Source: Neostapfia colusana
Taxonomy: Eukaryota; Streptophyta; Magnoliopsida; Poales; Poaceae
DNA length: 64,000 bases
Reading direction: 5' to 3'
Assembly: GCA_030760725.1 (NCBI GenBank)
Contig: JASWHV010000009.1
Coordinates: 111,797,854 to 111,861,853 of the forward strand
The translations under genes were made by a program, and so were the position numbers. How positions within the stretch are numbered: position 1 is the stretch's first letter; the number at the start of each line of letters is the position of its first letter. Below, one piece after another: positions 20,501 to 32,136 of this stretch. Under the pieces are notes generated by a model. That model saw nothing but the letters and a program-made list of their open reading frames with translations, had not been told where the DNA came from and searched no databases.

Positions 20501-23500
20501 TATATTATTTCCATTTAATGCAGCTTGTAGGCTCACTGGTCACTCATATAGGTTCTGGGGTTAGCTATGAAGTTTCTTCTGCTCTTGATATTATGATTTC
20601 TCTGACATCTAACAACCCAGAGGAATTGATTCCTATAGCTTCACATATAACTGGTAATATGATTTGCTGAATCTGATGTATATAATGCTTCTTGTTTGCT
20701 TAGTAATCCCAAAAACAAATATTATAATGTAGGCATATTAGATTACTTGGAGAGTTTCCATGAAGAAAATCTTCGGAAGGTTTGTGAGTCATGGCACATT
20801 GTTCATTTCTTTCTCCTTGTTTGTGTGACCGTAACCTATAGTTCGTAAAAAATTAGGTTTATGATATCTTCTGTCATTTAGCACTGGCTGCTGGTTTCAA
20901 TACTGGTTCAGGTGGCTCTAAAGTGGCTAATGAACTTTTAATGGTGGTGAGAAAGCAGGTATGGTCATGCTTATGATGAGGGTTTCACAGTTCCAGCCAA
21001 GATGGTTCAGGTTGAAATCTTAATCGGTTACTTGTTTTCTGTGTCTGCTTCTCACCTTGTAGGTTAATAATCCAGATATGAAGTATAAGAGAATGGGAAT
21101 AATTGGGACTTTAAGGATAGTTTCAACTATTGCGGATGCCAATGCTGAGGTGAACTGTTCATCATCTCAGGTTGGTTTGTTATGTAGGTTTAGGACAAAT
21201 TACAACTTCCGTGTCAAAATATATAGGCCTCTGACACTGGGCATTCCTTCATATTTGATACCTCGTGTGAATGCCAGCTTCTATGACACCACAATGAGTG
21301 GAACGAAATTATTGCAAATTTTTAAACACCCTGAATACTTTGGAAGTCCTATTTCTGAAAGTGATAGACCATCTATCATGAATAATCTTATTGGGCATAA
21401 AATATTTATAATTATAAATGAACACTCTATAAGTTGGCAATTAGGTTCTAGACAAAATATCATGAATAATGGACAATAATGTACCATATATACACATTCT
21501 GGGGTTGAGATAAGGAGTGGTTCAATTTTGGTGACCTGAAGCTGTTATTCCAGAATGTTAAATTTCTTGGCTCAATTCAGCTACCTTTTCGTTTCTTTTT
21601 TGCACTTGTTATATCACAATGGTGATTTATTTACTTGGCTTGGCAGCAACCAAATTGTGAGGAGGCTCTGGAACTGCTGAAAATGGCTGTTGATTCCTGC
21701 AAATTTGCAACATTGCCCTTAATTCTACTCTATGATGAACTAGCTGCTTTATTGGAGACCAAAGTTCTTCACTCTGCAATTCTTGAGTGGTAGGTATAAC
21801 TTTGATGCATCTCCATGTAAATTTTGATCTGGTACTACTCATACAACAGGGCCCATTCCTCTAATTGAGCATTTCAGGGTCGGGCAGCATGCGACAGAAT
21901 TTGATGCTCATTTCCTTGCTGATCTAGACAATGGTCAACTACCAGAAAAGGTTCTGTGTGATGGCATAGAAGGTTGGCTAGCTGCTTACCAGTTGCCTTT
22001 GTCTTGTGGGCTCCTACAGTTATTGTATATAACTATATGTATAAATAGATACAACAAGCAAGGGCAAGCATAACTATTACCACCTTGATAGCAGGAGAAT
22101 TGTGGATGAACTTGGATGGAAATATCTCTCCAGTATGTGTAAATATCATGCCTCTAGTCTCCACCTCACCACAAAAGTAAAATATAACTACTGCTGGTTA
22201 TTATCTGTTTGCATAGCACATGTACTTGGTAATTTTTACTAATATTATTTCTGCTCATTGCAGATCTCAACCCTGTTTGCAGATCCTCAATTCCCAGTTT
22301 TCGCTTTTAACTATGGTAAGTATAACAACCATAAAAATGCGATATGTATTAAATTTTTAATGGTAAAAGTTTTAATTGCCGAAGTAACAATCGTCTTGAT
22401 TCTTTTAAAAGATTGAGCGCTTAGGAAATGAAGGCTCACTTGGCGGAATTAATGCACTACTTGGCTGTCCTTTGCATCTTCCCTCTACCAAGGTTATATT
22501 TAGACTCCTGCAAATTTTGAGCTGTGCACTTTAAATTGCCTGGGAGCAGAATGCTTGTTCCACTTACGTGCTGTTGCACTGAAATTGCCGTGGCAAATCA
22601 CAAATTACTAAGTTCGTATTGTGGGCTGCAAAAGATTGCCTGGAGACTCAGGAAAGATTGCTTGACAACAGGATGCTTCTTGCACTTATGTGCTGTTGCA
22701 ATGAAATACTTTTTAGTGGCAGTCACAAATCATTGAGTTCCTAATTTTATCTGCAAAATATTGCCTAGAGATTGAGGAAGCCCTAAATGTTGCATACGAA
22801 TTTTAGTTCAAATTCAAGTATTTTGAGTGGGTTAGTAACTATATTTTGGGAATATTTAAGTAAAGTAAATAAAAGTTTTTTTCACTTGCTACTAAAGGAG
22901 TTCACTCCCCAATGTGCTTGGGATAAAGGCTTTGTTGTTGTTGTTGTTGCTACTAAAGGAGTTCACAGCTTACCACTGTTAGCGTCTCTTCTGTACTATG
23001 TGAAACTTTCAAAATTTATTCATGACACGATGTAAGTGATGATTTTTATTTACTTAACAAAGGATTTACTTCTCGTTGCTTCTCATCCTTATCACCAACA
23101 GTACTTGGATGGAGCTAAATGGGGGAGCTTGTCAGGACTGCAGAAAAAAACAGTGTGCCATTCACTGTACTATGCAATAAACTGGATCAGAGAGTTGGTG
23201 TGTTCTCATTTTCTCTATTTTACTCTTCTATCTGTTTGATATCTGTCTGAAACTACGGGCATCAATACAGGTTAATGCTTTCAGCACACAAGTTGCAAGT
23301 AGAGTTGATAATGTGTCGCAAAAAGCAAGAGATGAGACAACAGTAAAGCTTCTGCAGCGTCTAAGAAATCTAATGTGAGTGTACGCCCACTTTTATTATG
23401 CTTGGACACATGCATATGCACAATTATAGCTTACATTACAAACATTGAAGTTTTGTGCTCATTGCCTGATACTATACTGTCAGCAGTCAGCACCATCCAT

Positions 23501-26500
23501 GGGTGGCGAAACTGAGTAATTTTCTTTCTTTAATTTCCTGACTCAAGTATGGGCAAATGAATTTGCATCAGTTTGCTCTTACTAATAGGCTCTACCGCTC
23601 TACACATTCTATTTGTGTGGTTTCATATCCAGAGGTTCCAGTGCCCCCCCCATCAACTAACTTTGCATGTTGCAGTGCCCCAAAAAAATATAGTACCGTA
23701 GTAATTAGGTAAACCTGCAAAAAATCGATTTAAATCCTTTGGTGTCAAAAAAACAAAATAGGCATGCAGTCTTTCATCGTGTGCTAACAGTACCACATGG
23801 CTTTTGAATCTAGATATCATGATGGGTTGGAAATGATTTTTTGCTGGTCCCAAAATTGTGTTTACTACATTCCTGATATATACGGTATCCTTTTAACACT
23901 GCAACATGTTGGATTCATCCTATCTTTAGCAATGGGGACGCGACAATCCTTGGGCACCAGCCATTTTCCTGTTCTACTCCTTTGTTTCCCTTAACCTGAA
24001 CACTGTCTGCTTGTACGTTATGTTAGTTTTAGCTGTGAGCTGTAGAAAACCTGTTGTGAGCTGGGAGAAAGAAAACAAAACAAAACGATGGGTGTGTAAC
24101 TAGTGGCATGTGAGTAATTTTTCCAATAGTTGGATGAGAAATCTAAGAAATCTGGGGTGAGAGGAGATTCCAATTTATACTTGGAAAATCTATAGCTTTT
24201 CAAGAATCTGCTTCACAGTGAAACCTCTTTGGTTGGGATTTCAGATTCTTGACAGTAAATCTGCTCCATAAAGCTGAACCAAAAGAACCCTTAATGTAGT
24301 GGCCTGTGGGATATATTGTTGTGTATTTACATATAGGAGTATTATGACAAATTTACTAAATGCAGATTGCTTGAAGGCTTGCTGAATGCAATTCTCAAAA
24401 ATCATCCTGTATCTCTACCTGAATTACGATATCTTGGGGATTACTCTGGATCAACTAGCACTAGTAAATTCAATCTTCCGAAGAAGATGGGAGAAGAGAG
24501 CATAGAGGGTGCACCTTCCAAGAAAAAACAAAAGGGTCACAAGGACAAGACAACCTCGAAAAATTTGAATCCGGGTGATAAGCTCAAGCAACCTACAATA
24601 CTGGATGCTTTCAAAAGAGCAGGAGTAACAGTCAGTCAAGAGACAAACAAAGCTTTGTCACAACCATTGCCAAGTGGAAATATGCCAAAGGATATTGAGC
24701 ATGAAGCTAATGATTCTAGTGAGCTTGGTATTATAGATTTAATGGCAGCACCAACTCAGCTGGATATGCAAAGATTCAAAATCAGAACTCTCCGAATAAC
24801 CTGTTTGTCTCTTTTAAACTACTCAGAGGTATGCATATCCTCATTTTAAAATGACTTTATGGATCAAATATAAAGTATTTTCTACTTCAATTAACTTATG
24901 ATTCACTGAACCAACAAAACCTTATGCAGTCCCAGGATTCATCTTGTTACCTTGAATCTGAGGTACTTGATCCCTACTAGATAATTTGGATACTAAAACA
25001 TGGTTAACTATTGAGGACTGGCTCTTTTATTATGCAGCTACCCATATTTCTCTATCTTCTCCGTGATCTGCACGATAAATTGGATCATCTAATTCCTTCA
25101 AGCAAGCCTTTTCTTAGTACTTCTCAAGCAAAATATACGCAAGCACATTGCCATAAGAGTACACTAGATTTTGTTAACAAAGTCCAGGCACTATTTTTAA
25201 GTCTAAGGAAGCATCTAGATGGAGCGATTTCAATGATAAAAGATGGTGAACTCTATTTCCTAATTTCTGCTTCAAGTTCTTTTATAGTTTCTAAATTCTG
25301 CTGTAGTGCTACAATGACTATTCTTCAGTTTTGATTAGTAACACATCAAGCTACTACTTCGTTCTAGGATCAGAAAGTTGCCCAGACAATTGGAGTTCAT
25401 ATTCATCTTCAGCAGGAAACCCAGATATACCATATGTGGTGGTTCCCGGATCATCAGTAGCGACTTCAGTATGTAAGGAGGTTCTTGCCTGCTACAGAAA
25501 GGTCTGTTTATGGATACATATTTTCTTTCCTCGGAAAATAGATGGGAGATCAGAAGCTACGGACTGCTAATTTTAACATCCCTAATGCCTTTTGCAGTTA
25601 CTTGCCATTCCACACCTTTTAAATCAATCAAACTTGTCAGTTCTGAAGCAACTCTTACAGACTTTGCAACCAGCTGAAAATTTTGATGATATTCTTTCTG
25701 AATTCCACCCATCTCTTGCCTCTAGCAATGTTGATTATCTATGTTGTGGAGCATATAAAATGCTTGAGGATATTATTGATCCAGGTAATTATCTGTTAAT
25801 ATTTTTGCCTGTATGCTGGGTGATCATGTGACCGTTCACCTAACTGTATGCTGGGTGATCATGTGACCGTTCACCTAACTTTAGTGTCTTAATTGTTCTG
25901 CAGTGTGCTCATTCTCATATCTTTTAGCCTCTGACGTTCTAATTACTATGCAATCCATCTTAAGTTCTGTTATTGCACTTTTGGAAAAGTCTGGGGAAGC
26001 AAATGGAAAAAGTATGCACACGGGATGTTCCAAAGATATAATTCCGTTTCTACGAAAACGCATTGGGGCGTCAGCTCATAAGCTGCTTACTTTTGATCTC
26101 CCTAGTGAAGATGCTGAAAACGGATGGCAGAGTAAAGTAAGCTGAAGATCTTTTTCCTAATTCTAGTGTGATCCAATATAGCCTATAAGCATGCAGTTCT
26201 TAGTTACGTCTTAAATTGTCCCTTATTCTTGTCTCAGGGTGACATTATACAGAAGATATTACAGATATACCTCAAGAGTAGCGACTCAAGTTCAGATCTG
26301 CTTGATGAACTGGCTTGCTCGGCGCTACCTAAGGTGTCGTCCTATTTTGATTTCTCGAGTGATGCTGTCAGATACATCTCACAGTTGCACAAATTAAATG
26401 CACCTGTTCTCTTAGAAGTCCCCTTATAGGCTTATTTTTCAATACTGCAGGTTTGTTCGCTCAAAACAAAAGGTACCCAAGATGCATCTCATGGTTTTCC

Positions 26501-27833
26501 GACATTGTGTCCCTCCACTATCCTCTCTTGGTACCGTGTGCTAGTAAGTATCTGGTATTCTGTGCATTTTGTGCTGTCCCTCGCTCTTTCCATCTTCTTA
26601 ACAACTTGGTCACAAATGCAGCATGAGGAGAATACTGGGAGTCTAAACAAGACGGTGAGTTATGTAGCTACGTTACTATGTGTGTGGTGCTAAAATTAGT
26701 CTTGTTTACTTATCGTCATGTTCTCTACTCTCTAGATCAAGCAAGCCCTGAGGACTAGAGCACTACCTGAAAACGGATCAGTTGAAACTGTTCTGGGAGA
26801 GATTTACAAATCAGTGAAGGTGTTTGTTTGTCTAATAAATTTATGCAAGGCTCATGAAAAGGTTAACTCCTTCTGAAACTAGTCTCTTCATATATGGGGC
26901 TCCAGATTGAACGAGACACTCTTAATTTCTTATACTGAACCATTGTTTCTAAACCGTGTAGGTTTCTATGCATGCGATGGCAGTCAAACATGGAGGAAAA
27001 TTTGTAGATGCATTTCTGAAAGGTGAGGAGTTGGTACTGGATAAGTCCACCAGATTAATTTGTTGTGGCCTTTGGCAGAAGAATATGCTCGCTCAGTGTT
27101 TTTTTTTCTTTTGCTTTGCCTTTGCAGCCTTCAACTTTCTAGAGACACAGTTCGGGCAACATAACGACATTATTATCCAAACAGTAAGCAGCTCTAGATT
27201 GTTTTACGCTTTGTTATCAGTGATGAGTTGCACCGGCGGCTGCTTAGAGCCACTGACGAATTTACGCTGGCACAGCTCAAAGAAGTCCAGAAAGCTACGA
27301 GAACGATCCAGACTATATGTTCCGAGGCCAAGGTACAGCAGCTGATAAAAAAAACCCCTCCTTTTACGTGATGATGTTGGTATCGTGATTTTTTTTTGTG
27401 GCTGCTTACGGTGTTGTGCAGGGTTACAAGCGGACGATGATCACGAGCAAGGTCCCTGCCGCGAAGAGGTCCTTGGAACGGTTCTTGTTCCAGGTGAAGG
27501 CGCTGCTGCACAACTGCTCCTCCGAGGACACGTTCTGGCTGGGTAACCTTTTGCGCTGCGCCTAGGAATTTCCGGTTCCAACCCTCCTCTTGTAGCTCGA
27601 TGTAATCTGATTCTATTCTACCCCGTGTCGTGACAGGCAATCTGAAGCACAAGGACCTGCAGGGCCACGTGGTGAGCTCCCAGGTGTACGGCTGCGTGGA
27701 GGAGGAGGAGCAGGAGCAGACGGGGACCGACGACCGCGACACCACCCCGGCTGACGAGGACGGCAACGACGACATGGAGGAGGAGGAGGAGGAGGAGGAA
27801 GAGGGCGGCGAGGCGGCGATGGTGGAGGGGTAG
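17544..27833 (+). CDS. FANCI: Fanconi anemia group I protein homologue
   Basis: Thirty coding exons keep one frame and give about 1482 residues: 17544-18254, 18380-18634, 18725-18937, 19037-19168, 20524-20653, 20733-20779, 20857-20958, 21063-21170, 21647-21789, 21878-21972, 22095-22176, 22264-22315, 22412-22492, 23102-23197, 23271-23374, 24366-24828, 24930-24962, 25038-25245, 25368-25501, 25598-25784, 25904-26136, 26238-26333, 26451-26543, 26622-26654, 26736-26861, 26962-27022, 27128-27183, 27276-27332, 27422-27542, 27637-27833. Signature stretches include EIIGSLPEIVGDQSHATVV, ADQMPHLLRFLL, NNPEELIPIASHITG and KVPAAKRSLERFLFQVK; the C-terminus is strongly acidic. FANCI pairs with FANCD2 in a clamp that is monoubiquitinated at interstrand crosslinks. 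An in-frame ATG at 17382 would add 54 basic residues; 17544 has the better context (GCGATGG). The start of exon 28 is the least certain junction. Confidence 0.93.
19254..19536 (+). mobile_element. Miniature LTR retrotransposon (TRIM/SMART-like), complete, in FANCI intron 4
   Basis: Two 83-bp LTRs (19254-19336 and 19454-19536) start T(A/G)TTGAAATATA and end TAGCTTAACA. The primer-binding site TGGTATCAGGGCC (19337-19349), complementary to initiator tRNA-Met, follows the left LTR. A purine tract GAGGGGGAG precedes the right LTR. The 5-bp duplication AAATG is exact on both sides (19249-19253, 19537-19541). The whole element is 283 bp with no coding capacity. This matches the SMART group of ultra-small grass LTR elements known to favour genes (family name from memory). 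Confidence 0.92.
19479..19816 (+). repeat. Tandem duplication of about 170 bp including part of the right LTR
   Basis: The segment 19479-19650, from CCCTTTCTCATC in the right LTR to ACCTGGTATA, is repeated at 19651-19816 with a 6-bp deletion. It therefore occurred after the LTR element inserted. It leaves a third, partial LTR copy in FANCI intron 4. Confidence 0.9.
22547..22783 (+). repeat. Diverged tandem duplication in FANCI intron 13
   Basis: Two units of roughly 115-125 bp share GATGCTT, CACTTA(C/T)GTGCTGTTGCA, CACAAAT and ATTGCCT(G/A)GAGA in the same order (about 22547-22665 and 22671-22783). No known element is recognised. Confidence 0.65.
22906..22946 (+). mobile_element. 41-bp micro-insertion of the TTG-tailed retroposon in FANCI intron 13
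   Basis: The insert TCCCCAATGTGCTTGGGATA...(TTG)5 is flanked by an exact 20-bp target-site duplication, TTGCTACTAAAGGAGTTCAC, at 22886-22905 and 22947-22966. The perfect long duplication shows a genuine target-primed insertion of almost nothing but the 3' tail. Confidence 0.85.
25809..25878 (+). repeat. Exact 35-bp tandem duplication in FANCI intron 20
   Basis: CTGTATGCTGGGTGATCATG... is present at 25809-25843 and again at 25844-25878 without a difference, just behind the donor site of exon 20. Confidence 0.9.
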
Positions 27834-28121
27834 AGGCTCTCAGGTACTTAGAACCCTGTACGCATCTCATTTCCTAGCTTTAGCATGTGCGCACATTCCA
27901 CAGAAACAATAGGCCCCGTCAGTAATTTAGCATAGGAAGGTGAAGCCGTTCGGGTTCGGCTCAATTATCTATATATATATATGTGTGTGTGTTTAGAAGA
28001 AATCCCAGATTTCACACTCTTGGTCATGTGACCAAATCCGAATCCACCACATGGAGGAAGCACACACACAGAGAGACGAGAGCACAAACAAGATTGGTTG
28101 CGGGAGAACGGAAGAGGGGAG

Positions 28122-28307
28122 TCAGGTGGCCTTGGTCGTCGGCGCGGCGTCGGCGAGGAGCGGCTCGTCGGGGTCGTAGCCGGGGTCGAGGGCGCGGTCC
28201 ATGGCGCGGCGGCCGGTGTCGAGGCAGGGCTTGCACGCCATCTCGATGGTGACCCAGCCCAGCACCACCGCCGCGATCGCGACCACCGCCGTCACCACGG
28301 CACCCAT
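28122..28307 (-). CDS. OEP7-like chloroplast outer-envelope protein
   Basis: A single-exon frame of 61 residues. A short N-terminus leads into one transmembrane helix (AVVTAVVAIAAVVLGWVTIE, about residues 3-22), then a lysine-containing flank CKPCLD and a hydrophilic tail with DPGYDPDEP. This signal-anchored layout, with GW.(T/A)IE.A.KP.LD around the helix end, is that of OEP7/OEP6.7, a tiny protein inserted in the outer chloroplast envelope without a cleaved peptide. The frame continues upstream to 28502, but the added part is repeat-derived from a GA/CT tract, so the internal ATG is preferred. It is convergent with FANCI, 288 bp between stops. Its role is unclear in the family. Confidence 0.75.
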   Translation of the reverse strand: MGAVVTAVVAIAAVVLGWVTIEMACKPCLDTGRRAMDRALDPGYDPDEPLLADAAPTTKAT

Positions 28308-29226
28308 CGTCAGAGACGGCTCGTCGGGATCTGGGTTCTGGATCTTGGGCGTGGGGTGGAAGGAACGAAGCCTCCCGAGTTGAGGGCGGCGATGTGTAGG
28401 TGTAGGAGATGGATGGATGGGTGGATCCGCCGGGGTCGGGTTTTGCCTGTTTGGTCCACGGGCCTCGACGGCGGACTCTCTCTCTCTCTCTCTCTCTTTC
28501 ACTTGGGAGGCCCAGTGGCGCCCCTACGGGCCTGAGCGGATCAGACAGGGGCCTTTCTTAGTAAGTGGAGCAGCTCACCTTGGTCGCACTTGTCGGTAAA
28601 CTAAAGCGAGCTTCGTTAGGCAGGGCAGAGCAGAGATCGATGGATCGATCGATCATGCCGACCCGTTTGACTTATGCCCACGACCAACCACGCACCACCA
28701 CCGTCGTGATGGTTGATGGATGCGTCCTCCTCAACTTCAAAAAAAAAAAAAGAAAAACCCAAACGCGCGTCACTAGTTACGGAACCACCACCACCAGCAG
28801 CAGCAGCATCGTAACTTACCTTACGATTCGTAAGTCCAATCATTACACATACCTTGCTTGCAGCTCGCTCGCTCCATGTGTTCCCGTGCTGGAACTGGAA
28901 GCGTGCCGACCTGTTAAATCAGTCGCGCAAATTAAAGTAATTAGCCTAACACGTTGGTCTCTGTGGTTAATTCGTCAACAAAAGGACACATATGTTACTA
29001 GTTCCTGCGCTTGGCACGCACGCGTGCACGGATAATGTGTACGTACACATGCAGTATAGAATTAATGTTCCTAATGTGTGGGTGTATATATAGGAAAAAA
29101 ACTGTTTCGTATATTTTACATCATCTATACTATCCTGATGAGAAAAGATAAAAATTATGCAACACTGAAGTTACTTGAGTGTGGCCACGTCACTATGTGC
29201 TACCTACTGTAGTAGTATGCACGTCG
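28308..29226. other. Intergenic region with CT microsatellite
   Basis: A (CT)n run at about 28476-28498 lies in the OEP7-like gene promoter or leader. An A12 run lies near 28740. No gene was recognised; the frames on both strands are low-complexity. Confidence 0.5.
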
Positions 29227-30600
29227 TCACGTGAGGGGGTTCGTGATCGCCGAGGTAGCAAGCAGCTCGAGCTCGCTCGCTCGCGCTAGTACTAGGCTTG
29301 TTGCCGCTGCAGCTCCGATGAAGGTGCCGTGGAGCCCGTACGGCACGCGCCCGGGCAGCTTCACGGCGGCCACCTCCCGCATCTCGCCGGCGTCCACGAC
29401 CAGCATCTCCTGCGTCGCGCCGCCGCCGCGCCCCTCGTCGTGCCCGTCGTCCTCGGCCGCGCCGTCCGGGTCCCGGCGCGGCACGAAGCACGGCTCGCCG
29501 CCGTACCGGCCCTCGCCGTACACGAACTTCTCGGCCGTGCCGGCCTCCAGGCCGTCCACCTTTGCGGACCCGGACACCTTGGGCCACGGCTAGCTCCGCG
29601 ATGGCGAGGTAGGGGATGACGGCGTGGTTATTCTCGGTGACGGCGAAGTCGCCGTGCGTCATGGTGGGCGCGTCGACGGGGACGCGTGCACGTCGGGGGG
29701 ACTTGCGTCCGTCCGTCGGCGGTGAAGTAGAAGAAGTACTTGAGGTACGGCTTTTTCGACACGACGTTGTTGTAGATGAGGGAAAAGAGCTCGCCGGTGG
29801 CCGGGTCGAGCTTGGGGTACGTGCGCGATCATGGACGACGACGATGAGGAGCCTCCCTCGGAGCTGCCCGTTGTGGTAGACGAGGCCGGCGTTGGCCACC
29901 CCGGTCCCCTCGGACGCGTTGACGACGCCGCAGAGCTGCAGGAGCCGCGCGACGCCCGAGCGGCGGTGCCGTGGAGCTCGCCGATGGCGTTGGGGAAGAC
30001 GGGCTTCCCAAGGCCGCGCTCCTGCCGGAGCCGCGCCGTCTCCGTGAACCGGCGCACGCGTACGACTCGGCGCGCCCGCCGCACGGCGTGCAGCATCCCG
30101 TCGCCGTCGGAGAGGTGGTGCCCGGCGCGCCGCGCGTGCAGCGGGTTGGCGCCGCTGCGCACGTACACCCGGCCGGCGCACGCGTACGACTCGGCGCGCC
30201 CGCCGCACGGCGTGCAGCATCCCGTCGCCGTCGGAGAGGTGGTGCCCGGCGCGCCGCGCGTGCAGCGGGTTGGCGCCGCTGCGCACGTACACCCGGCCGG
30301 CGCACGCTCTCGCCGACGGGCGCGTAGTTGCCCGCGATCTGCACGGCGGGGTCCGACGTCCGGGGAAGCGGGCGGCGCGTGCGCTCCAGCAGCGCCCCGC
30401 CACCAGCTGCCCGTCCTCCACGTCGTCCCAGCGCCGCCGCGGCCATGCATCGTCTGGAGCGGGTTCCACTTGTGCCGCCGCGCCGCGACGACTGCGCTCC
30501 TGCTCCTTGCCGGGTCGTTGGGGTTGAGCTGCGACGACGACAGCTTCTTGGACCGCGCGACGCCGGACGGAGGAGTAGAGAGGACTGACGACGCCACCAT
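29227..30600 (-). pseudogene. Broken 9-cis-epoxycarotenoid dioxygenase (NCED) gene
   Basis: NCED pieces occur in order but in different frames: QLNPNDPARS near the 5' end, LPRTSDPAVQIAGNYAPVGE near 30310-30370, VYVRSGANPLHARRAGHHL and DGDGMLHAVR (twice), RFTETARLRQE, GKPVFPNAIGELHG, GTGVANAGLVY, DFAVTENN, then directly AYLAIAE-like IPYLAIAELA, RYGGEPCFVPRR and VPYGLHGTFIGA before the stop. In living NCEDs roughly 200 residues separate the TEN motif from YLAIAE; that part is gone, along with catalytic iron ligands. A 124-bp exact duplication and several frameshifts add to this. NCED makes xanthoxin for abscisic acid synthesis in plastids. NCED genes are normally intronless, so this is a decayed native locus rather than necessarily a retrocopy. 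Rice has NCED4 in the matching place (recalled). Confidence 0.88.
30053..30300 (-). repeat. Exact 124-bp tandem duplication inside the NCED relic
   Basis: 30053-30176 and 30177-30300 are identical. Because 124 is not divisible by three, the duplication by itself shifts the frame. It repeats the segment coding for VYVRSGANPLH through the DGDGMLHAVR region. Confidence 0.95.
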
Positions 30601-31563
30601 TGCGGTATAGGAGAAGCCCAGGAGACGTAGTAAACACTAAAACTCAAACGTCAATGAGCACGCACGACGTTACATCGTAAGCTGCTAGAGACCTAATAAC
30701 CAGCTGACGACGACGTGACCCATATATGCTCAGTTTGGTAGTGATACGAGAGATCTAATTGGTAATAAGCCGTGTTCACCGTGTGTCCGTGTTCAAAAAG
30801 ATGAAGGAAGAAAGAAGAAGCCATGGATGGATGGAGAGCTGGAGGACAGGATGGAGAGATCCAGACGTACACGCACGCAGCCAGCCACAGCCAGCAGCTG
30901 CTAGTAAAAGAGTGGGCTACTGATCGAGTCGATCGAGCGCAGCTGCCGCTACTACTCTCTGCAGGTCCACTTGGAGGCGGCTGGCTGGACGAGCAGCTAC
31001 CACAGATTTGGGGGGGGGGGGGGGGAACACAGTGGCTGGTAAGCCCACTTCGCCTCCTCCTTCCTGTCGGAAATGGTCTCTGTGCGTGACCACTGACCAG
31101 CAGCTAGTTGTGCGGCCGGTCCAGCGAGCGAGCTGACGACGACGACGGGCGGGCCTCCTCCACCGTCGCCGTCGCCGAGCTTCCGTGCCAGCAGACGACG
31201 ACGCCCAGATGACAGGCAGACCCCTACACGTACGGCTCGGCCGCGCGCCACCTGCTTTCCAAAAGCAACAGGTCAGTCCACTACTTCCGGCCGGCCTCTT
31301 TTGCTCCCCGGCCGTCGGCGGCGAGAGATGAGCATGGCCGGTGAGCCACCGTTCTCTTGTTGACACGCACGGACGTGTGTGAGCAAGTGCGGTATACGCT
31401 CTGGCTGCAAACTGACGTATATATGTAACGTGTCGTCGATCGTCCCATGAGATACAAGTCGATCGCACTGTACCGACTGATGATCTTGTGGAGCAAGCAG
31501 CTAGAAAACCCACCCACCCAAGTGGTTATTGGGCTATAACCTGAACCAACGACGAAACCGGGT
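30601..31563. other. Intergenic region
   Basis: Spacer upstream of the NCED relic with a G15 run at about 31009-31023. No gene or conserved element was recognised. Confidence 0.5.
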
Positions 31564-31565
31564 TA

Positions 31566-31647
31566 CTCAATCTGTTTTAAATTATCTAACGTTGGTTAGT
31601 TTGATTTTAAACTAAGCGGTATCAATTAATTCAAAACGAAGGGAGGA
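31566..31647. repeat. Short Stowaway-like MITE relic
   Basis: The left end CTCAATCTGTTTTAAATTAT follows TA, and the right end TTCAAAACGAAGGGAGGA precedes TA, an imperfect inverted pair of the CTCCCTCCGTTTTGAA type. Confidence 0.55.
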
Positions 31648-31653
31648 TACAGT

Positions 31654-32136
31654 TAGGGATGGCAATCCCACGCACCCGCGGGTGCGGGTACGTGCCCGAC
31701 GAGTTTTGCACCTGATATAGGTGTGTGGGTGCGATTTTCTACCCGCGGGTTGTCTAATCCGCACCCGATCCGACTTGTTGTGGATGCGGGCGTGGGTTTT
31801 ATTTTGCACCCGCGGGTACCCGAAATAATTTATATTTATAATTTCAAAGTCAAATTTGATTATTTTCTATAATTTAATTGCTTTATCTTACTTATGGCGA
31901 TCTATATTTATAACCTTAATAAGCAACTTAATATATTTTGTTATATTGTCATTAAAAATATATGATTTTTTAGACCTAATTATTAAACGTTGTAGTATAT
32001 TTATAAAAAAAGTCAAATCCGGCGGGCACCCGAAACCCGACGGGTGCGGGTGTCAAATTCCACCCGCAACCTCTTTTTGTTTCACGCGGGTTTTATTTGC
32101 CCCACCCGACTCAAACCCGACCCATTTTACCATCTA
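31654..32136. mobile_element. hAT-like non-autonomous element relic
   Basis: The left end TAGGGATGGCAATCCCACGC and right end CCCATTTTACCATCTA are an imperfect inverted pair. The subterminal regions are packed with ACCCGCGGGT and CGGGTGCGGGT words in both directions. This resembles the grass elements ending in CAGGGATGGCAA. No 8-bp target duplication could be found, so the ends are approximate. Confidence 0.5.

Noticed and set aside
28308..28502. N-terminal extension of the OEP7-like frame
   Set aside because: The added residues come from a GA/CT repeat and Pro-rich leader, and would bury the signal-anchor helix.
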